Positions 19,967 to 28,144 of a stretch of 64,000 nucleotides of DNA are shown in pieces. Both the position numbers and the translations under genes were made by a program. The stretch's first letter is position 1. Each line of letters opens with the position of its first letter. Below the pieces are notes generated by a model that saw only the letters and a list, made by a program, of their open reading frames with translations, made no database searches and was not told the origin of the DNA. The DNA comes from a bacterium (lineage in GTDB: Bacteria > Bacillota > Bacilli > Lactobacillales > Streptococcaceae), in NCBI GenBank assembly GCA_905221065.1, contig CAJNBS010000001.1:186001-250000 (forward strand). The letters are read 5' to 3'.

Positions 19967-19993
19967 AATCCATCCTCCGGGGTGGATTTTTTC
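19967..19993 (+). terminator. Intrinsic terminator of the pheST operon
   Basis: AATCCATCC and GGTGGATT pair around TCCGG and run into six T, seven bases after the pheT stop codon. Confidence 0.85.
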
Positions 19994-20083
19994 TTTTCAC
20001 ATAACAATTCAGGATCAAAAATGGACAGTTGAGGAGCGGAGGTGATAAATTAAGTTTTCTACTGTATAATGGATTTATCACTA

Positions 20084-20190
20084 ATACTCTTCGAAAATCA
20101 AATTCAAACCACGTCAGCTTCGCCTTGCCGTACTCAAGTACAGCCTACGGCTAGCTTCCTAGTTTGCTCTTTGATTTTCATTGAGTATAA
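20084..20190 (+). repeat. BOX element, boxA-boxC form without boxB
   Basis: The copy runs from ATACTCTTCGAAAATCAAAT through ACCACGTCAGCTTCGCC and TTGCCGTACTCAAGTACAGC to boxC ending TTTTCATTGAGTAT. boxB is replaced by a short CTCAAGTACAG linker, as in the copies at 42112 and 63644. With the terminator and the next promoter it accounts for the 343-base gap after pheT. Confidence 0.9.
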
Positions 20191-20247
20191 AAGTACTCCA
20201 GGCCATATTTTACATAGCAATCGTCTTCTAAAAATGGACAGAAATCA

Positions 20248-20276
20248 TTGTAAAGGCTATCAAAAAGGAGTATAAT
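20248..20276 (+). promoter_or_regulatory. Promoter of the ABC exporter operon
   Basis: TTGTAA and a perfect TATAAT separated by 17 bases, 27 bases before the ATPase start codon. Confidence 0.7.
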
Positions 20277-20303
20277 GAGTGCAAGACATTTCGGAGGTGA
20301 AAG

Positions 20304-21197
20304 ATGCTAGAAGTAAGAAGTCTAGAGAAAAGTTTTGGACCCAAGCAAGTTTTGTTTGGTATTGACTTTCAGGCACGACCAGGTCGTATTTTGGGACTAG
20401 TTGGGAAAAACGGTGCTGGGAAGACAACGATTTTCCACAGTATTTTGAAGTTTTTAGAATATCAGGGAGAAATCAGTCTGGATGGTCAGGATATTCGTCA
20501 GGAGACCTATGCTCGGATTGGTTATCTGCCTGAAGAACGCAGTCTTATGCCTAAATTGACAGTCCTTGAACAAGTTCGCTACTTGGCTACTCTAAAAGGC
20601 ATGGATGCCAAGGAAGTCAAGGAAAAACTCCCTCAATGGATGAAGAGGTTGGAAGTGAAAGGGAAACTGACTGATAAAATCAAGAGTCTGTCAAAAGGAA
20701 ATCAGCAGAAGATTCAGCTCATTATTACGCTGATTCATGAACCAGACTTGATTATCTTGGATGAGCCTTTCAGTGGTTTGGACCCAGTCAATACAGAATT
20801 GCTCAAACAAGTCATTTTTCAGGAAAAAGAGCGCGGAGCAACCATTATCTTCTCTGATCATGTTATGACTAATGTTGAGGAACTTTGTGACGATATTCTG
20901 ATGATTCGAGATGGCCGTGTGGTCTTGCATGGACCGGTTCAGGATGTCCGCAATCAATACGGGAAAACGCGTCTCTTTGTTTCAAGTGAACGAAGTAAGG
21001 AAGAATTGGAAAGTCTTCCTCATGTCAAACAGGTGAGCTTGACCAAACAAGGCAGTTGGAAATTGATCTTGGAGGACGAGAGTGCCGGAAGAGAACTCTT
21101 CCCAATCTTGACCCAGGGGCAATATATCGCAACCTTTGACCAACAAGCGCCAACAATCGATGAAATCTTTAAACTAGAATCAGGGGTGGAAGTATGA
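20304..21197 (+). CDS. ABC transporter ATP-binding protein (EcsA/NatA-like)
   Basis: The 297-residue ATPase has Walker A GKNGAGKTT near residue 36, a signature region SLSKGNQQK near 130, Walker B LIILDEPFSGLD near 150 and an SDHVM switch near 184. A C-terminal domain of about 75 residues follows, as in NatA/EcsA-type exporters. The start at 20304 has GGAGGTGAAAG upstream. The permease gene overlaps the stop codon by four bases (ATGA), so the pair is co-translated. The transported substrate is unknown. Confidence 0.9.
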   Translation: MLEVRSLEKSFGPKQVLFGIDFQARPGRILGLVGKNGAGKTTIFHSILKFLEYQGEISLDGQDIRQETYARIGYLPEERSLMPKLTVLEQVRYLATLKGMDAKEVKEKLPQWMKRLEVKGKLTDKIKSLSKGNQQKIQLIITLIHEPDLIILDEPFSGLDPVNTELLKQVIFQEKERGATIIFSDHVMTNVEELCDDILMIRDGRVVLHGPVQDVRNQYGKTRLFVSSERSKEELESLPHVKQVSLTKQGSWKLILEDESAGRELFPILTQGQYIATFDQQAPTIDEIFKLESGVEV

Positions 21198-22393
21198 GAA
21201 ATATGTGGGTTGTAATCAAGGAAACCTATCTTCGACATGTCAAATCGTGGAGTTTCTTCTTTATGGTGATTTCACCGTTCCTCTTTTTAGGAATCTCTGT
21301 AGGAATTGCCTATCTCCAAGGTTCTTCAATGGCTAAAAATGATAAAGTGGCAGTAGTGACAACAGTGCCATCTGTAGCAGAAGGACTGAAGAATGTAAAT
21401 GGTGTTAACTTTGACTATAAAGACGAAGCAAGTGCCAAAGAAGCGATTAAAGATGAAAAATTAAAAGGTTATCTGACTATTGACCAAGAGGATAGTGTCT
21501 TGAAGGCAGTTTATCATGGCGAAACGTCGCTTGAAAATGGAATTAAATTTGCAGTTACAGGTACACTCAATGAACTGCAAAATCAGCTTAATCGTTCAAC
21601 TGCCTCCTTGTCTCAAGAGCAGGAAAAACGCTTAGCGCAGACAATTCAATTCACAGAAAAGATTGATGAAGCCAAGGAAAATAAAAAGTTTATTCAAACA
21701 ATGGCAGCAGGCGCCTTAGGATTCTTTCTTTATATGATTCTGATTACCTATGCGGGTGTAACAGCTCAGGAAGTTGCCAGTGAAAAAGGCACCAAAATTA
21801 TGGAAGTCGTCTTTTCTAGCATAAGGGCTAGTCACTATTTCTATGCACGGATGATGGCTCTGTTTCTGGTGATTTTGACGCATATCGGGATTTATGTTGT
21901 AGGTGGTCTGGCTGCCATTCTGCTCTTTAAAGATTTGCCATTCTTGGCTCAGTCTGGTATTTTGGATCACTTGGGAGATGCATTCTCACTGAACACATTG
22001 TTCTTTATTTTGGTCAGTCTCTTTATGTATGTAGTCTTGGCAGCCTTCCTAGGATCTATGGTTTCTCGTCCTGAAGACTCAGGAAAAGCCTTGTCGCCTT
22101 TGATGATTTTAATTATGGGTGGTTTTTTTGGAGTGACAGCTCTAGGTGCAGCTGGTGATAATCTCATCTTGAAGATTGGTTCTTATATTCCCTTTATTTC
22201 GACCTTCTTTATGCCATTTAGAACCATTAATGGCTATGCAGGGGGAGCAGAAGCGTGGATTTCACTTGCTATTACAGTGATTTTTGCGGTGGTAGCAACA
22301 GGATTTATCGGACGCATGTATGCTAGTCTCGTTCTGCAAACGGATGATTTAGGAATCTGGAAAACCTTTAAACGTGCCTTAGCTTATAAATAG
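21194..22393 (+). CDS. ABC-2 type exporter permease (NatB-like)
   Basis: The 399-residue permease begins with one membrane helix (residues about 17-40), followed by an extracellular domain of about 130 residues, then five or six helices from about residue 165 to 385. This layout is that of NatB/ABC-2 membrane proteins. An amphipathic VTAQEVASEKGTKIMEVVFSS segment near 190-210 is characteristic of the family. It overlaps the ATPase gene. NatAB-type systems export sodium or toxic compounds in Bacillus, but the substrate here cannot be inferred. Confidence 0.88.
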   Translation: MRNMWVVIKETYLRHVKSWSFFFMVISPFLFLGISVGIAYLQGSSMAKNDKVAVVTTVPSVAEGLKNVNGVNFDYKDEASAKEAIKDEKLKGYLTIDQEDSVLKAVYHGETSLENGIKFAVTGTLNELQNQLNRSTASLSQEQEKRLAQTIQFTEKIDEAKENKKFIQTMAAGALGFFLYMILITYAGVTAQEVASEKGTKIMEVVFSSIRASHYFYARMMALFLVILTHIGIYVVGGLAAILLFKDLPFLAQSGILDHLGDAFSLNTLFFILVSLFMYVVLAAFLGSMVSRPEDSGKALSPLMILIMGGFFGVTALGAAGDNLILKIGSYIPFISTFFMPFRTINGYAGGAEAWISLAITVIFAVVATGFIGRMYASLVLQTDDLGIWKTFKRALAYK

Positions 22394-22396
22394 AAG

Positions 22397-22421
22397 AGCC
22401 TCGCGAAAGCGAGGTTTTTTT
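22397..22421 (+). terminator. Intrinsic terminator after the ABC exporter
   Basis: CCTCGC-GAAA-GCGAGG hairpin with a T7 tail. Confidence 0.92.
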
Positions 22422-22465
22422 AGAGATAAAAAGAGTGGAATTCAGAAAAATATTTTTCATATCTA

Positions 22466-22609
22466 TTGACTTTTAGGGGTAAAATTTGGTATTATAGTAG
22501 GCGGTATTGTTTACCCCATTTGAAAGGCCCCGGAACCTTCCAAATACTTTTCGATGGGAAGGAACACCCATCACCGTAAACAAAAATCGAACTATATATA
22601 GGAGAAATC
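22466..22609 (+). promoter_or_regulatory. rplM promoter and L13-type ribosomal protein leader
   Basis: TTGACT (22466-22471) and an extended -10 TG-G-TATTAT (22490-22495) lie 18 bases apart. The following roughly 105-base leader has paired blocks (GGCGGTATTGTTTACC with a late CCGTAAAC; GGAACCTTCC; TTCGATGGGAAGGAACACCC) and fits the autoregulatory leader known ahead of rplM-rpsI in Firmicutes. L13 binding would repress its own operon. The assignment rests on position and shape; a covariance search was not possible. Confidence 0.7.
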
Positions 22610-23056
22610 ATGAACAAAACAACATTTATGGCTAAACCAGGCCAAGTTGAACGTAAATGGTACGTAGTTGACGCAACTGATGTACCACTTGGACGTCTTT
22701 CTGCAGTAGTTGCTAGCGTACTTCGCGGAAAAAACAAACCAACATTTACACCACACACTGATACAGGTGACTTTGTGATTGTTATCAATGCTGAAAAAGT
22801 TAAATTGACTGGTAAAAAAGCAACTGATAAAATCTACTACACTCACTCAAACCACCCAGGTGGATTGAAACAAATCTCTGCAGGTGAACTTCGTTCTAAA
22901 AATGCAGTACGTTTAATCGAGAAATCAGTTAAAGGTATGCTTCCACACAATACTCTTGGACGCGCTCAAGGTATGAAGTTGAAAGTATTTGTTGGAGCTG
23001 AGCACACTCACGCTGCACAACAACCAGAAGTTCTTGACATTTCAGGACTTATCTAA
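22610..23056 (+). CDS. rplM: 50S ribosomal protein L13
   Basis: This is a 148-residue large-subunit protein. The L13 signatures are present: [20 protein letters not shown] near residues 15-34 and the C-terminal segment [20 protein letters not shown] near 108-127. The start at 22610 follows TAGGAGAAATC. Codon use is strongly biased. rpsI starts 18 bases after the stop codon, the conserved operon order. Confidence 0.98.
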   Translation: MNKTTFMAKPGQVERKWYVVDATDVPLGRLSAVVASVLRGKNKPTFTPHTDTGDFVIVINAEKVKLTGKKATDKIYYTHSNHPGGLKQISAGELRSKNAVRLIEKSVKGMLPHNTLGRAQGMKLKVFVGAEHTHAAQQPEVLDISGLI

Positions 23057-23074
23057 GGAAAGGAACAATAAAGT

Positions 23075-23467
23075 ATGTCACAAGCACAATATGCAGGTAC
23101 TGGACGTCGTAAAAACGCTGTTGCACGCGTTCGCCTTGTTCCAGGAACTGGTAAAATCACTGTTAACAAAAAAGATGTTGAAGAGTACATCCCACACGCT
23201 GACCTTCGTCTTGTCATCAACCAACCATTTGCAGTTACTTCAACTGCAGGTTCATACGACGTTTTCGTTAACGTTGTAGGTGGTGGATACGCTGGTCAAT
23301 CAGGAGCTATCCGTCACGGTATCGCTCGTGCCCTTCTTCAAGTAGATCCAGACTTCCGCGATTCATTGAAACGCGCAGGACTTCTTACACGTGACTCACG
23401 TAAAGTTGAACGTAAGAAACCAGGTCTTAAGAAAGCTCGTAAAGCATCACAATTCTCAAAACGTTAA
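23075..23467 (+). CDS. rpsI: 30S ribosomal protein S9 (3' end is an integration site)
   Basis: This is a 130-residue small-subunit protein with the S9 core ([19 protein letters not shown] near residues 5-23, [19 protein letters not shown] near 69-87) and the basic tail ending [12 protein letters not shown] whose last residues reach the ribosomal P site. The gene is intact. Its last 48 bases and the following sequence recur at 34870, 35059 and 40135, showing that mobile elements have integrated here while restoring the coding sequence. The true native terminator is probably the one now displaced to 35095 and 40206. Confidence 0.98.
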   Translation: MSQAQYAGTGRRKNAVARVRLVPGTGKITVNKKDVEEYIPHADLRLVINQPFAVTSTAGSYDVFVNVVGGGYAGQSGAIRHGIARALLQVDPDFRDSLKRAGLLTRDSRKVERKKPGLKKARKASQFSKR

Positions 23468-23490
23468 TCAATACGATTATATCAACGTTT
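23420..23490 (+). other. att copy 1 at the rpsI 3' end (attL)
   Basis: This 71-base stretch covers the last 16 codons of rpsI and 23 bases beyond. Its final 36 bases (23455-23490, beginning CTCAAAACGTTAATC) recur exactly at 35059-35094, and the whole block recurs with four differences at 40135-40205. It marks the left junction of the inserted region; the crossover point inside it cannot be fixed by eye. Confidence 0.85.
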
Positions 23491-23500
23491 CAAAGCACTC

Positions 23501-23578
23501 AAAAGTTTACCTTATGGGTGCTTTTTTCGTGTTTTTTTGAAAAGTTTACCTCAAAGTTCACCTTATTTTTACCTTATT
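23501..23578 (+). repeat. Arm-type integrase-binding repeats, left end
   Basis: Four related motifs lie between the core site and the integrase stop codon: AAAAGTTTACCTTA (23501), AAAAGTTTACCTCA (23540), AAAGTTCACCTTA (23553) and TTTTTACCTTATT (23566). The same motif AAAGTTTACCTTAT appears once at 34751 near the opposite end. Such direct repeats are the usual binding sites of the integrase N-terminal domain. The last repeat overlaps the integrase stop codon. Confidence 0.7.
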
Positions 23579-24791
23579 GTTTTAGAGACTTTAAAGCAAA
23601 TTCACCAACTGCCATAGGAACTACATTAGAAGTATTGACATAAATCTGAGTTGTACCTGTATCGCTATGTGTTAGTGCTTCAGAAATAGCTTCTAAGCTC
23701 ATTCCTGCTTGTTTAGCAAGTGTTGCTCCTGTATGGCGTAATTTATGAGGTGTAGCATATGTCAGTTCTTTATGTCGCTTTCTAATACTTTTCATTTTGT
23801 TGTTTAGATAGTCAGCATGTAAAGGCTTATTGATGTTTCCTTTTGTGTCGATATATGTAAAAACAAATTGTTCTGGATTACTGATGATGCCAAACTTTGC
23901 CAGTTCATATTTTTGTTGTTCTTTCCAAGAGGTAAGGAGTTGAAGTAAGTCATTAGAAATAGAGAAAATAGTTTTCTTATTTCCCTTAGTAGATTTTACT
24001 TGTCCATATCTATCTAAAGCTTGAATTAGCTGAATCTGCGATTTTGAAAAGTCTATATGTTTCCATTGGAGAGCATAGGTTTCAGATTTTCTATCGCCTA
24101 AGAAAAAAGTAAGATAAAATAGGACATAATCTTTAAGGGTTATTTTATCATTCTCTAAATCTTCTTGAAATGCTGAGAACCATTCTTGGAGTTGTTCATG
24201 AGTTAGATATAAATCTTCCTCTTTCTTTGACTCTGCAAGTTGAATCTTTTTAGTGGCCTTTATTCTTCTTAATATTTTTGCAACTTTATTAGCTTCTATA
24301 TATTCAAGTTCTTCTGCCCAGTCAAAAATAGAAATTACATAGCTACGTAAAGATTTGAAGTTTGCATACTCATTAGCCTTAGACGTCATTAGATTTAGGA
24401 TAACCTGCTTGTTTTGATTTAGAAACTGTATCGTATAGTTTCCAAGAAGTGGTAGTATATGTTTTTCAAAACAGGTTTTGGTATTAGCAACTGTTGACCT
24501 ACTTGGTGGTTTAGAAGTAGATGTAGTTTGTCCTTCTTTATAAGATTCCCACCAGATATTGTTATAGAAGTCTGAGAAAAGAATATCTCCTTTTGCTAGT
24601 CCTGTAAATTCATTATCTTCTATTTGATTTAACTTGGTAAGCAAGTCTATCTCAGCTTGCCTTGCCTCCTTTCTTGTTTTGAATCTCTTATCGTAATAAT
24701 TGCTATTGATAATTCCAAGTGGCATTCGTGCTTCAATTGGGATATAGACTTTTAAGCGATAAGTTCCGTTTTTTGTCTTACTGATAGTCAT
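23574..24791 (-). CDS. int: Tyrosine recombinase integrase of the rpsI-inserted element
   Basis: The 405-residue site-specific recombinase belongs to the Tn916/phage Int group. An AP2-like arm-binding domain (ISKTKNGTYRLKVYI) at the N-terminus, an SAM-like core-binding domain near residues 75-170 and a catalytic domain near 200-400 are visible. Catalytic residues: Arg in LGDRKSETYALQW near 232, HKLRHTGATLA near 350, and the final THSDTGTTQIYVN with the nucleophilic Tyr near 385. It converges on rpsI with its stop codon 107 bases from that of rpsI, as expected for an integrase beside its own attachment site. No frameshift or truncation is seen. Confidence 0.93.
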   Translation of the reverse strand: MTISKTKNGTYRLKVYIPIEARMPLGIINSNYYDKRFKTRKEARQAEIDLLTKLNQIEDNEFTGLAKGDILFSDFYNNIWWESYKEGQTTSTSKPPSRSTVANTKTCFEKHILPLLGNYTIQFLNQNKQVILNLMTSKANEYANFKSLRSYVISIFDWAEELEYIEANKVAKILRRIKATKKIQLAESKKEEDLYLTHEQLQEWFSAFQEDLENDKITLKDYVLFYLTFFLGDRKSETYALQWKHIDFSKSQIQLIQALDRYGQVKSTKGNKKTIFSISNDLLQLLTSWKEQQKYELAKFGIISNPEQFVFTYIDTKGNINKPLHADYLNNKMKSIRKRHKELTYATPHKLRHTGATLAKQAGMSLEAISEALTHSDTGTTQIYVNTSNVVPMAVGEFALKSLKQ

Positions 24792-24856
24792 GATATTCTC
24801 CTTTATATCGAACCAGAAAATATCATGACCATTATAAAATAAAAATCTTGATTTTT

Positions 24857-25120
24857 CTAGTTGTTACCATTTAGCCAGCTGTCAATAGCGTCCTTGTGGA
24901 ATCGAATTGTTTTTCCAATTTTGATTGATGGAAGCCCTCTTCGAATCCATGAATCAAGAGTATTGTTGGAAATTCCCAAATAGTCACAAGTCTGTTTTTT
25001 GTTCAAATAGGGGCAACTTAAAGGATTTTTTTCTATTTGTTGTTCAATTTCTTTTTGGATAAGGTTTGATAGCAATAGCTGAATCTGATGAATCTGTTCA
25101 TCAGGAAGAATCACTTGCAT
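24857..25120 (-). CDS. xis: Excisionase-like helix-turn-helix protein
   Basis: The 87-residue protein ends with a MerR-like DNA-binding domain of the excisionase/helix-turn-helix_17 type: PYLNKKQTCDYLGISNNTLDSWIRRG near residues 37-62, then a wing PSIKIGKTIRFHKDAIDSWL. Such proteins bend att DNA and direct the integrase toward excision. It lies between rep and int in the same orientation (8 bases after rep), the usual order in streptococcal integrative elements. Its specific role as excisionase is inferred from family and position. Confidence 0.82.
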   Translation of the reverse strand: MQVILPDEQIHQIQLLLSNLIQKEIEQQIEKNPLSCPYLNKKQTCDYLGISNNTLDSWIRRGLPSIKIGKTIRFHKDAIDSWLNGNN

Positions 25121-25128
25121 TTATTACC

Positions 25129-25710
25129 CTACTTCTTATCTTGGTTCCTCATTGGATTGCATCGACGTGAATCCAAATACTTAGCAAAAAAGTAGGTGCG
25201 CTCAATGATAAGTCCAAGAAGTGGTGTGTGATTAGCTCGTGCATACCAGACGAGTTCTTCAAACTCTGTGAAGTCATTCTGCTCAATAATATCCACAACT
25301 TCATGCATGAAATCATCTGAGTTATTTTCTACAAGAAATTTATCGAGATTAAAACCACATCCAACTTCAATATCCTCTATATCATATTGACTTTTCTCCT
25401 TATTTTCGGCATGAATGAAGTAGTCAAAAAGTCCTTTGGGTGATTGTACGATTTCTACATGAGCAGGGCCATTCAACTTGTCTTTGATTAGCTCAGAAAC
25501 TTGTTTATAACTTTTGAGAGAATCAAAGAAGAAAGCTCCGTGTTTGTGAGATTTTTTCAGTTCCCCAGTTTGTCGATTAATATCCTTATCGTGCCAAGGA
25601 CTCAGGACGAAGGGGATGTGTAGTTCTTCAAGAACTTCAAGGTAGTCAGCAGGGGCACTTTCTTTGTAAAAAAGGAATGTCCACTTGCTAGAGCGTTGTT
25701 CTTTTGTCAT
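25129..25710 (-). CDS. pMV158 RepB-like HUH replication initiator / candidate relaxase
   Basis: The 193-residue protein aligns by eye with the rolling-circle initiator RepB of plasmid pMV158 (about 210 residues) over most of its length: WTFLFYKESAPADY, then PFVLSPWHDKD, KKSHKHGAFFF and FDYFIHAENKEKSQYD. The metal site is intact: H40 and D43 of HDKD, H55 and H57 of HKH. The catalytic tyrosine would be Y97. A hairpin containing the pMV158-type nick sequence lies 29 bases before the start codon (25739-25776). In an integrated element such a protein can replicate the excised circle or act as a relaxase for transfer; Rep-like relaxases are known in streptococcal mobilizable elements. AAAGG precedes the ATG. 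Confidence 0.85.
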   Translation of the reverse strand: MTKEQRSSKWTFLFYKESAPADYLEVLEELHIPFVLSPWHDKDINRQTGELKKSHKHGAFFFDSLKSYKQVSELIKDKLNGPAHVEIVQSPKGLFDYFIHAENKEKSQYDIEDIEVGCGFNLDKFLVENNSDDFMHEVVDIIEQNDFTEFEELVWYARANHTPLLGLIIERTYFFAKYLDSRRCNPMRNQDKK

Positions 25711-25738
25711 TTTGATAAGCCTTTCTGATTACTGACTA

Positions 25739-25776
25739 CAGGATAATTTGGGGTCGTAGTAACCCCAATTATCCTG
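25739..25776 (-). other. Candidate double-strand origin / nick site (pMV158 type)
   Basis: CAGGATAATTTGGGG and CCCCAATTATCCTG form a 14-base inverted repeat with one unpaired base. On the minus strand the loop reads TTACTACGA and with the first stem base gives TACTACGAC (25753-25761), which is the nick sequence TACTACG/AC of the pMV158 plasmid family. The hairpin sits directly upstream of the RepB-like gene, as the leading-strand origin does in those plasmids. It may serve as replication origin, transfer origin or both. Confidence 0.85.
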
Positions 25777-25833
25777 TATAATGCTAGCAGGGGCTATCCG
25801 GCTACTGCTTAACGCAAGCCATAGCCCCTTTTT
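25777..25833 (+). ncRNA. Probable countertranscribed RNA opposite the rep leader
   Basis: A TATAAT at 25777-25782 is followed after six bases by AGGGGCTAT (25789-25797) and ATAGCCCCT (25821-25829), which pair and run into T5; GGCT and AGCC extend the stem inside. A transcript of about 45 nucleotides would be antisense to any mRNA reading from the upstream membrane-protein gene into rep. Plasmid pMV158 controls RepB with a similar 50-nucleotide antisense RNA. No good -35 hexamer was found. Confidence 0.55.
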
Positions 25834-26440
25834 GTCGTTTTTTACCAACTAACCATAGTTTATTATGAATCCGATTAGGTGCTGAAAAGTAGTAGTCAGG
25901 ATGTTGACTCGAAACCTCTTCTTTCAGTTGAGAGGTCACATCAGCTAAAATTTTTTGCCCCTGCTGGTCTCAAGGGACTTTGACAAAAACCGTCACATCA
26001 TCTTTTCGTATGTTTACAACACTCTTATGTACACACTGATTAAAACTACTATTTATGGGATTGAAGGTAGTTATATTCTGATTGTCAATCGTTGTTATTT
26101 TTTCTGATTTCTCACGTTGCGTTAGAAACTGACGAAGTTTGAATGTAGAGTATATGGACTTAAAATAGTTGAATAGACTATCAAATCGAAATCGATTTAG
26201 AATTTCAAAGATTACAGAAACAACTAGTGTCAGTAGAAGGAAGGACATTGCTGTATAAGAATATTTGCTTCCTAAATATAAATAACCATTGATTTGGGAG
26301 AGCTTGAAAAAACTGAGAGGATTTAGTTTAAACTGATTTGATAGAAAATCCAAAGACCATCCTATAAATCCTGCTAAAAATGAAACTAGAATTAGATTGA
26401 TATTGAGGTTGAATGTCCTCATGAAGTAAGATTTTTTCAC
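25802..26440 (-). pseudogene. Membrane protein gene interrupted by a nonsense codon
   Basis: Translation can start at GTG 26440 (AAAGGA lies 9 bases upstream, inside the end of the ATPase gene) and stops at TGA 25970-25972 after about 156 residues ending VTVFVKVP. The same frame stays open after that stop for a further 55 codons with clearly coding character (DQQGQKILADVTSQLKEEV, then HPDYYFSAPNRIHNKLWLVG) to TAG at 25802. A single C-to-T change (CGA to TGA) would explain this. Two hydrophobic segments are visible (LILVSFLAGFIGWSL and AMSFLLLTLVVSVIF). Function unknown; its position after the TcpA-like gene suggests a role in transfer or maintenance. Confidence 0.65.
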
Positions 26441-26442
26441 TA

Positions 26443-27528
26443 TTAAAGAATTCCTTTCTTTGTGTAATATGTTGGGCATAGTAGTGGAAGTACCTGATAA
26501 GGATGTTCGTTATCAATCACTTGAATCAGACCTGTTCCATGCCCAATAGGGATAACAATACCTTCTGGGTCGAGGTCGGGAAATAGAAATTGTGTCGTCT
26601 TCTTGTTAATGTTGCCAATCTGGATGAGGACATTAAGTTGTTCACGAACAGAAATGGGAATCGTAGTGTGGTCGAATATTTGTGAAACAAGTAACAAGTG
26701 AAGTTTTGTAGCACATCCGAGAAGTGCGATAGAAGATAGGAGTGAGAAAAACGATTCTTTAATCGTCTTATTGACTCCCTCAGATAATGCAAGAACTTCA
26801 TCAATCACAATTGTCATATGGCTGAACTCATGACGTGGATTCTCGTATAGGATTGTTTGACGTTTGTGAATCAGTTCTAGACATTGACTTAATTTCTCGT
26901 TGATTTCTGATACAAAGTCGGACTTAGAGCGATTTTCAACGGGGTGAAGCACTGCAATTTGATGTTCACGAGCCCAACGACTAGGTGTGTCAAATTTTGG
27001 GTCTACTATAATTAAATCAGATTGATATTTGAGTACACTCAGTAAATAGGTGAGAGCATAAGATTTACCCGATCCACTGTTTCCACAGATTGCAATGTGA
27101 TTGACCTTATCAAGATTAAGCATAAAATTTTCCATAATTGGAATTTGATTTTTGGGCAAACTTGTTGTATATCTATCAAGGTCAGGAATGACCAATCGTT
27201 TTGAAATTCCCACCTTCCACGGAAAGAAGAGTCCTCGCTGAACATGGATATCATCCGTTTTTATAGGGACAAAGTATGTTGTATTTTGCTTCAATAAAGT
27301 ATAATGTGGGTATAGGGATGCGTTAGCAATCAAGAAAATTTTATTATAGAGTTCATCATCTAAAATATAGGCACAGGGAAGCCGTGGGATGAAGATGAAA
27401 CCGTTTTCTTGAATGACAATGTTAAAACTGTTTGTATAACTTGTTTCGCCTTGCATCAAGGCTCCAAGAGCCATATTAAGGCTCTGGAGCAAGTATGATT
27501 GCAAGACGGCATCTGTTTTAGATACCAT
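26443..27528 (-). CDS. FtsK/TcpA-like DNA-translocating ATPase (candidate coupling protein)
   Basis: The 361-residue protein has an FtsK/HerA-type P-loop domain: Walker A CGNSGSGKSYALTYLL near residues 148-163, a conserved LIIVDPKFDTPSRWA segment near 175 and Walker B MTIVIDEVLAL near 240, followed by LLLVSQIFDHTTIP. No transmembrane helices are obvious in the N-terminal part. In integrative and mobilizable elements of streptococci, ATPases of this type act as coupling proteins that bring the relaxase-DNA complex to a conjugation channel. The ATG overlaps the stop codon of the upstream gene (TAATG) after AAGGAGG, so the two are translationally coupled. A role in replication or segregation is not excluded. 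Confidence 0.8.
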   Translation of the reverse strand: MVSKTDAVLQSYLLQSLNMALGALMQGETSYTNSFNIVIQENGFIFIPRLPCAYILDDELYNKIFLIANASLYPHYTLLKQNTTYFVPIKTDDIHVQRGLFFPWKVGISKRLVIPDLDRYTTSLPKNQIPIMENFMLNLDKVNHIAICGNSGSGKSYALTYLLSVLKYQSDLIIVDPKFDTPSRWAREHQIAVLHPVENRSKSDFVSEINEKLSQCLELIHKRQTILYENPRHEFSHMTIVIDEVLALSEGVNKTIKESFFSLLSSIALLGCATKLHLLLVSQIFDHTTIPISVREQLNVLIQIGNINKKTTQFLFPDLDPEGIVIPIGHGTGLIQVIDNEHPYQVLPLLCPTYYTKKGIL

Positions 27529-27848
27529 TATTTAACCTCCTTAATGCCATCAGCTTTAAAGTAAACGTTATAATGTACTTCAACAGCTTGAAGGTTATCG
27601 AATTGAATCAAGCTCATGAAATCAGGTAGCTTAATTTTGTCTTCAAACTTAACTTGGAACGGTTCGAGTCCTTCTTGGATGAAGGTTGCCTTGTAAGCGA
27701 TGATTTCGCCAGTAGGCTTTCCATCCTCAAAGAGTTGCTGTGGTTCAAGTTCCGTACTCAAACTATGAATAGATTTTGTAGGATTCACATATTGTGATGC
27801 AGTTTCGACAGAGTATCCACCTTGTCTATGTTTTGTTTTAATTGTCAT
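27528..27848 (-). CDS. Small element-borne protein, possibly DUF961/helper-like
   Basis: The 106-residue protein is the first gene of the element's minus-strand operon; GGAGGAATT precedes its ATG. It has no membrane segment or signal. The C-terminal part (ATFIQEGLEPFQVKFEDKIKL, then FDNLQAVEVHYNVYFKADG) is beta-rich and loosely recalls DUF961 proteins that precede the coupling-protein gene in Tn916 and ICEBs1 elements. The resemblance is weak and mostly positional, so the function is left open. Confidence 0.5.
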   Translation of the reverse strand: MTIKTKHRQGGYSVETASQYVNPTKSIHSLSTELEPQQLFEDGKPTGEIIAYKATFIQEGLEPFQVKFEDKIKLPDFMSLIQFDNLQAVEVHYNVYFKADGIKEVK

Positions 27849-28144
27849 ATTTAATTCCTCCGAATGGGTGTATAGATTGATGCCCGTTTTAAGTCGTGAG
27901 CGTGACCGTCTTAGCTAAGGACATTTTCATTTTAATCCGTATTGGGATATAAATATATAACTTGCTAAGTCACTATGATTAGAGTTGAGGAGGAAAGGTT
28001 TTTGAAATAGTTTCCTAAAAAACATGTTTCAAAATGTCTCTAAAAATGACTTGTTAGGGTATTTTTAAATTTTTAATGTATTAAATTTTTTTATGTCACT
28101 ATTCATGGTATAATAGAATTGTTGAAAACATTTACAAGGAGATT
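27849..28144. promoter_or_regulatory. Divergent control region between element core and RM cargo
   Basis: This 296-base AT-rich gap separates the minus-strand core genes from the plus-strand cargo. It holds an 8-base inverted repeat TTTTGAAA (28000-28007) and TTTCAAAA (28027-28034), a second pair of related blocks (CTTAGCTAAGG near 27908 and CTTGCTAAGTCAC near 27961), and an extended -10 TG-G-TATAAT at 28106-28114 that should drive the RM operon. Any of the repeats could be an operator; none matches a transfer origin known to me. Confidence 0.5.

Noticed and set aside
20069..20275. Open frame across the BOX element before the ABC exporter
   Set aside because: It is made of BOX sequence and includes the exporter promoter; BOX copies elsewhere give similar spurious frames.
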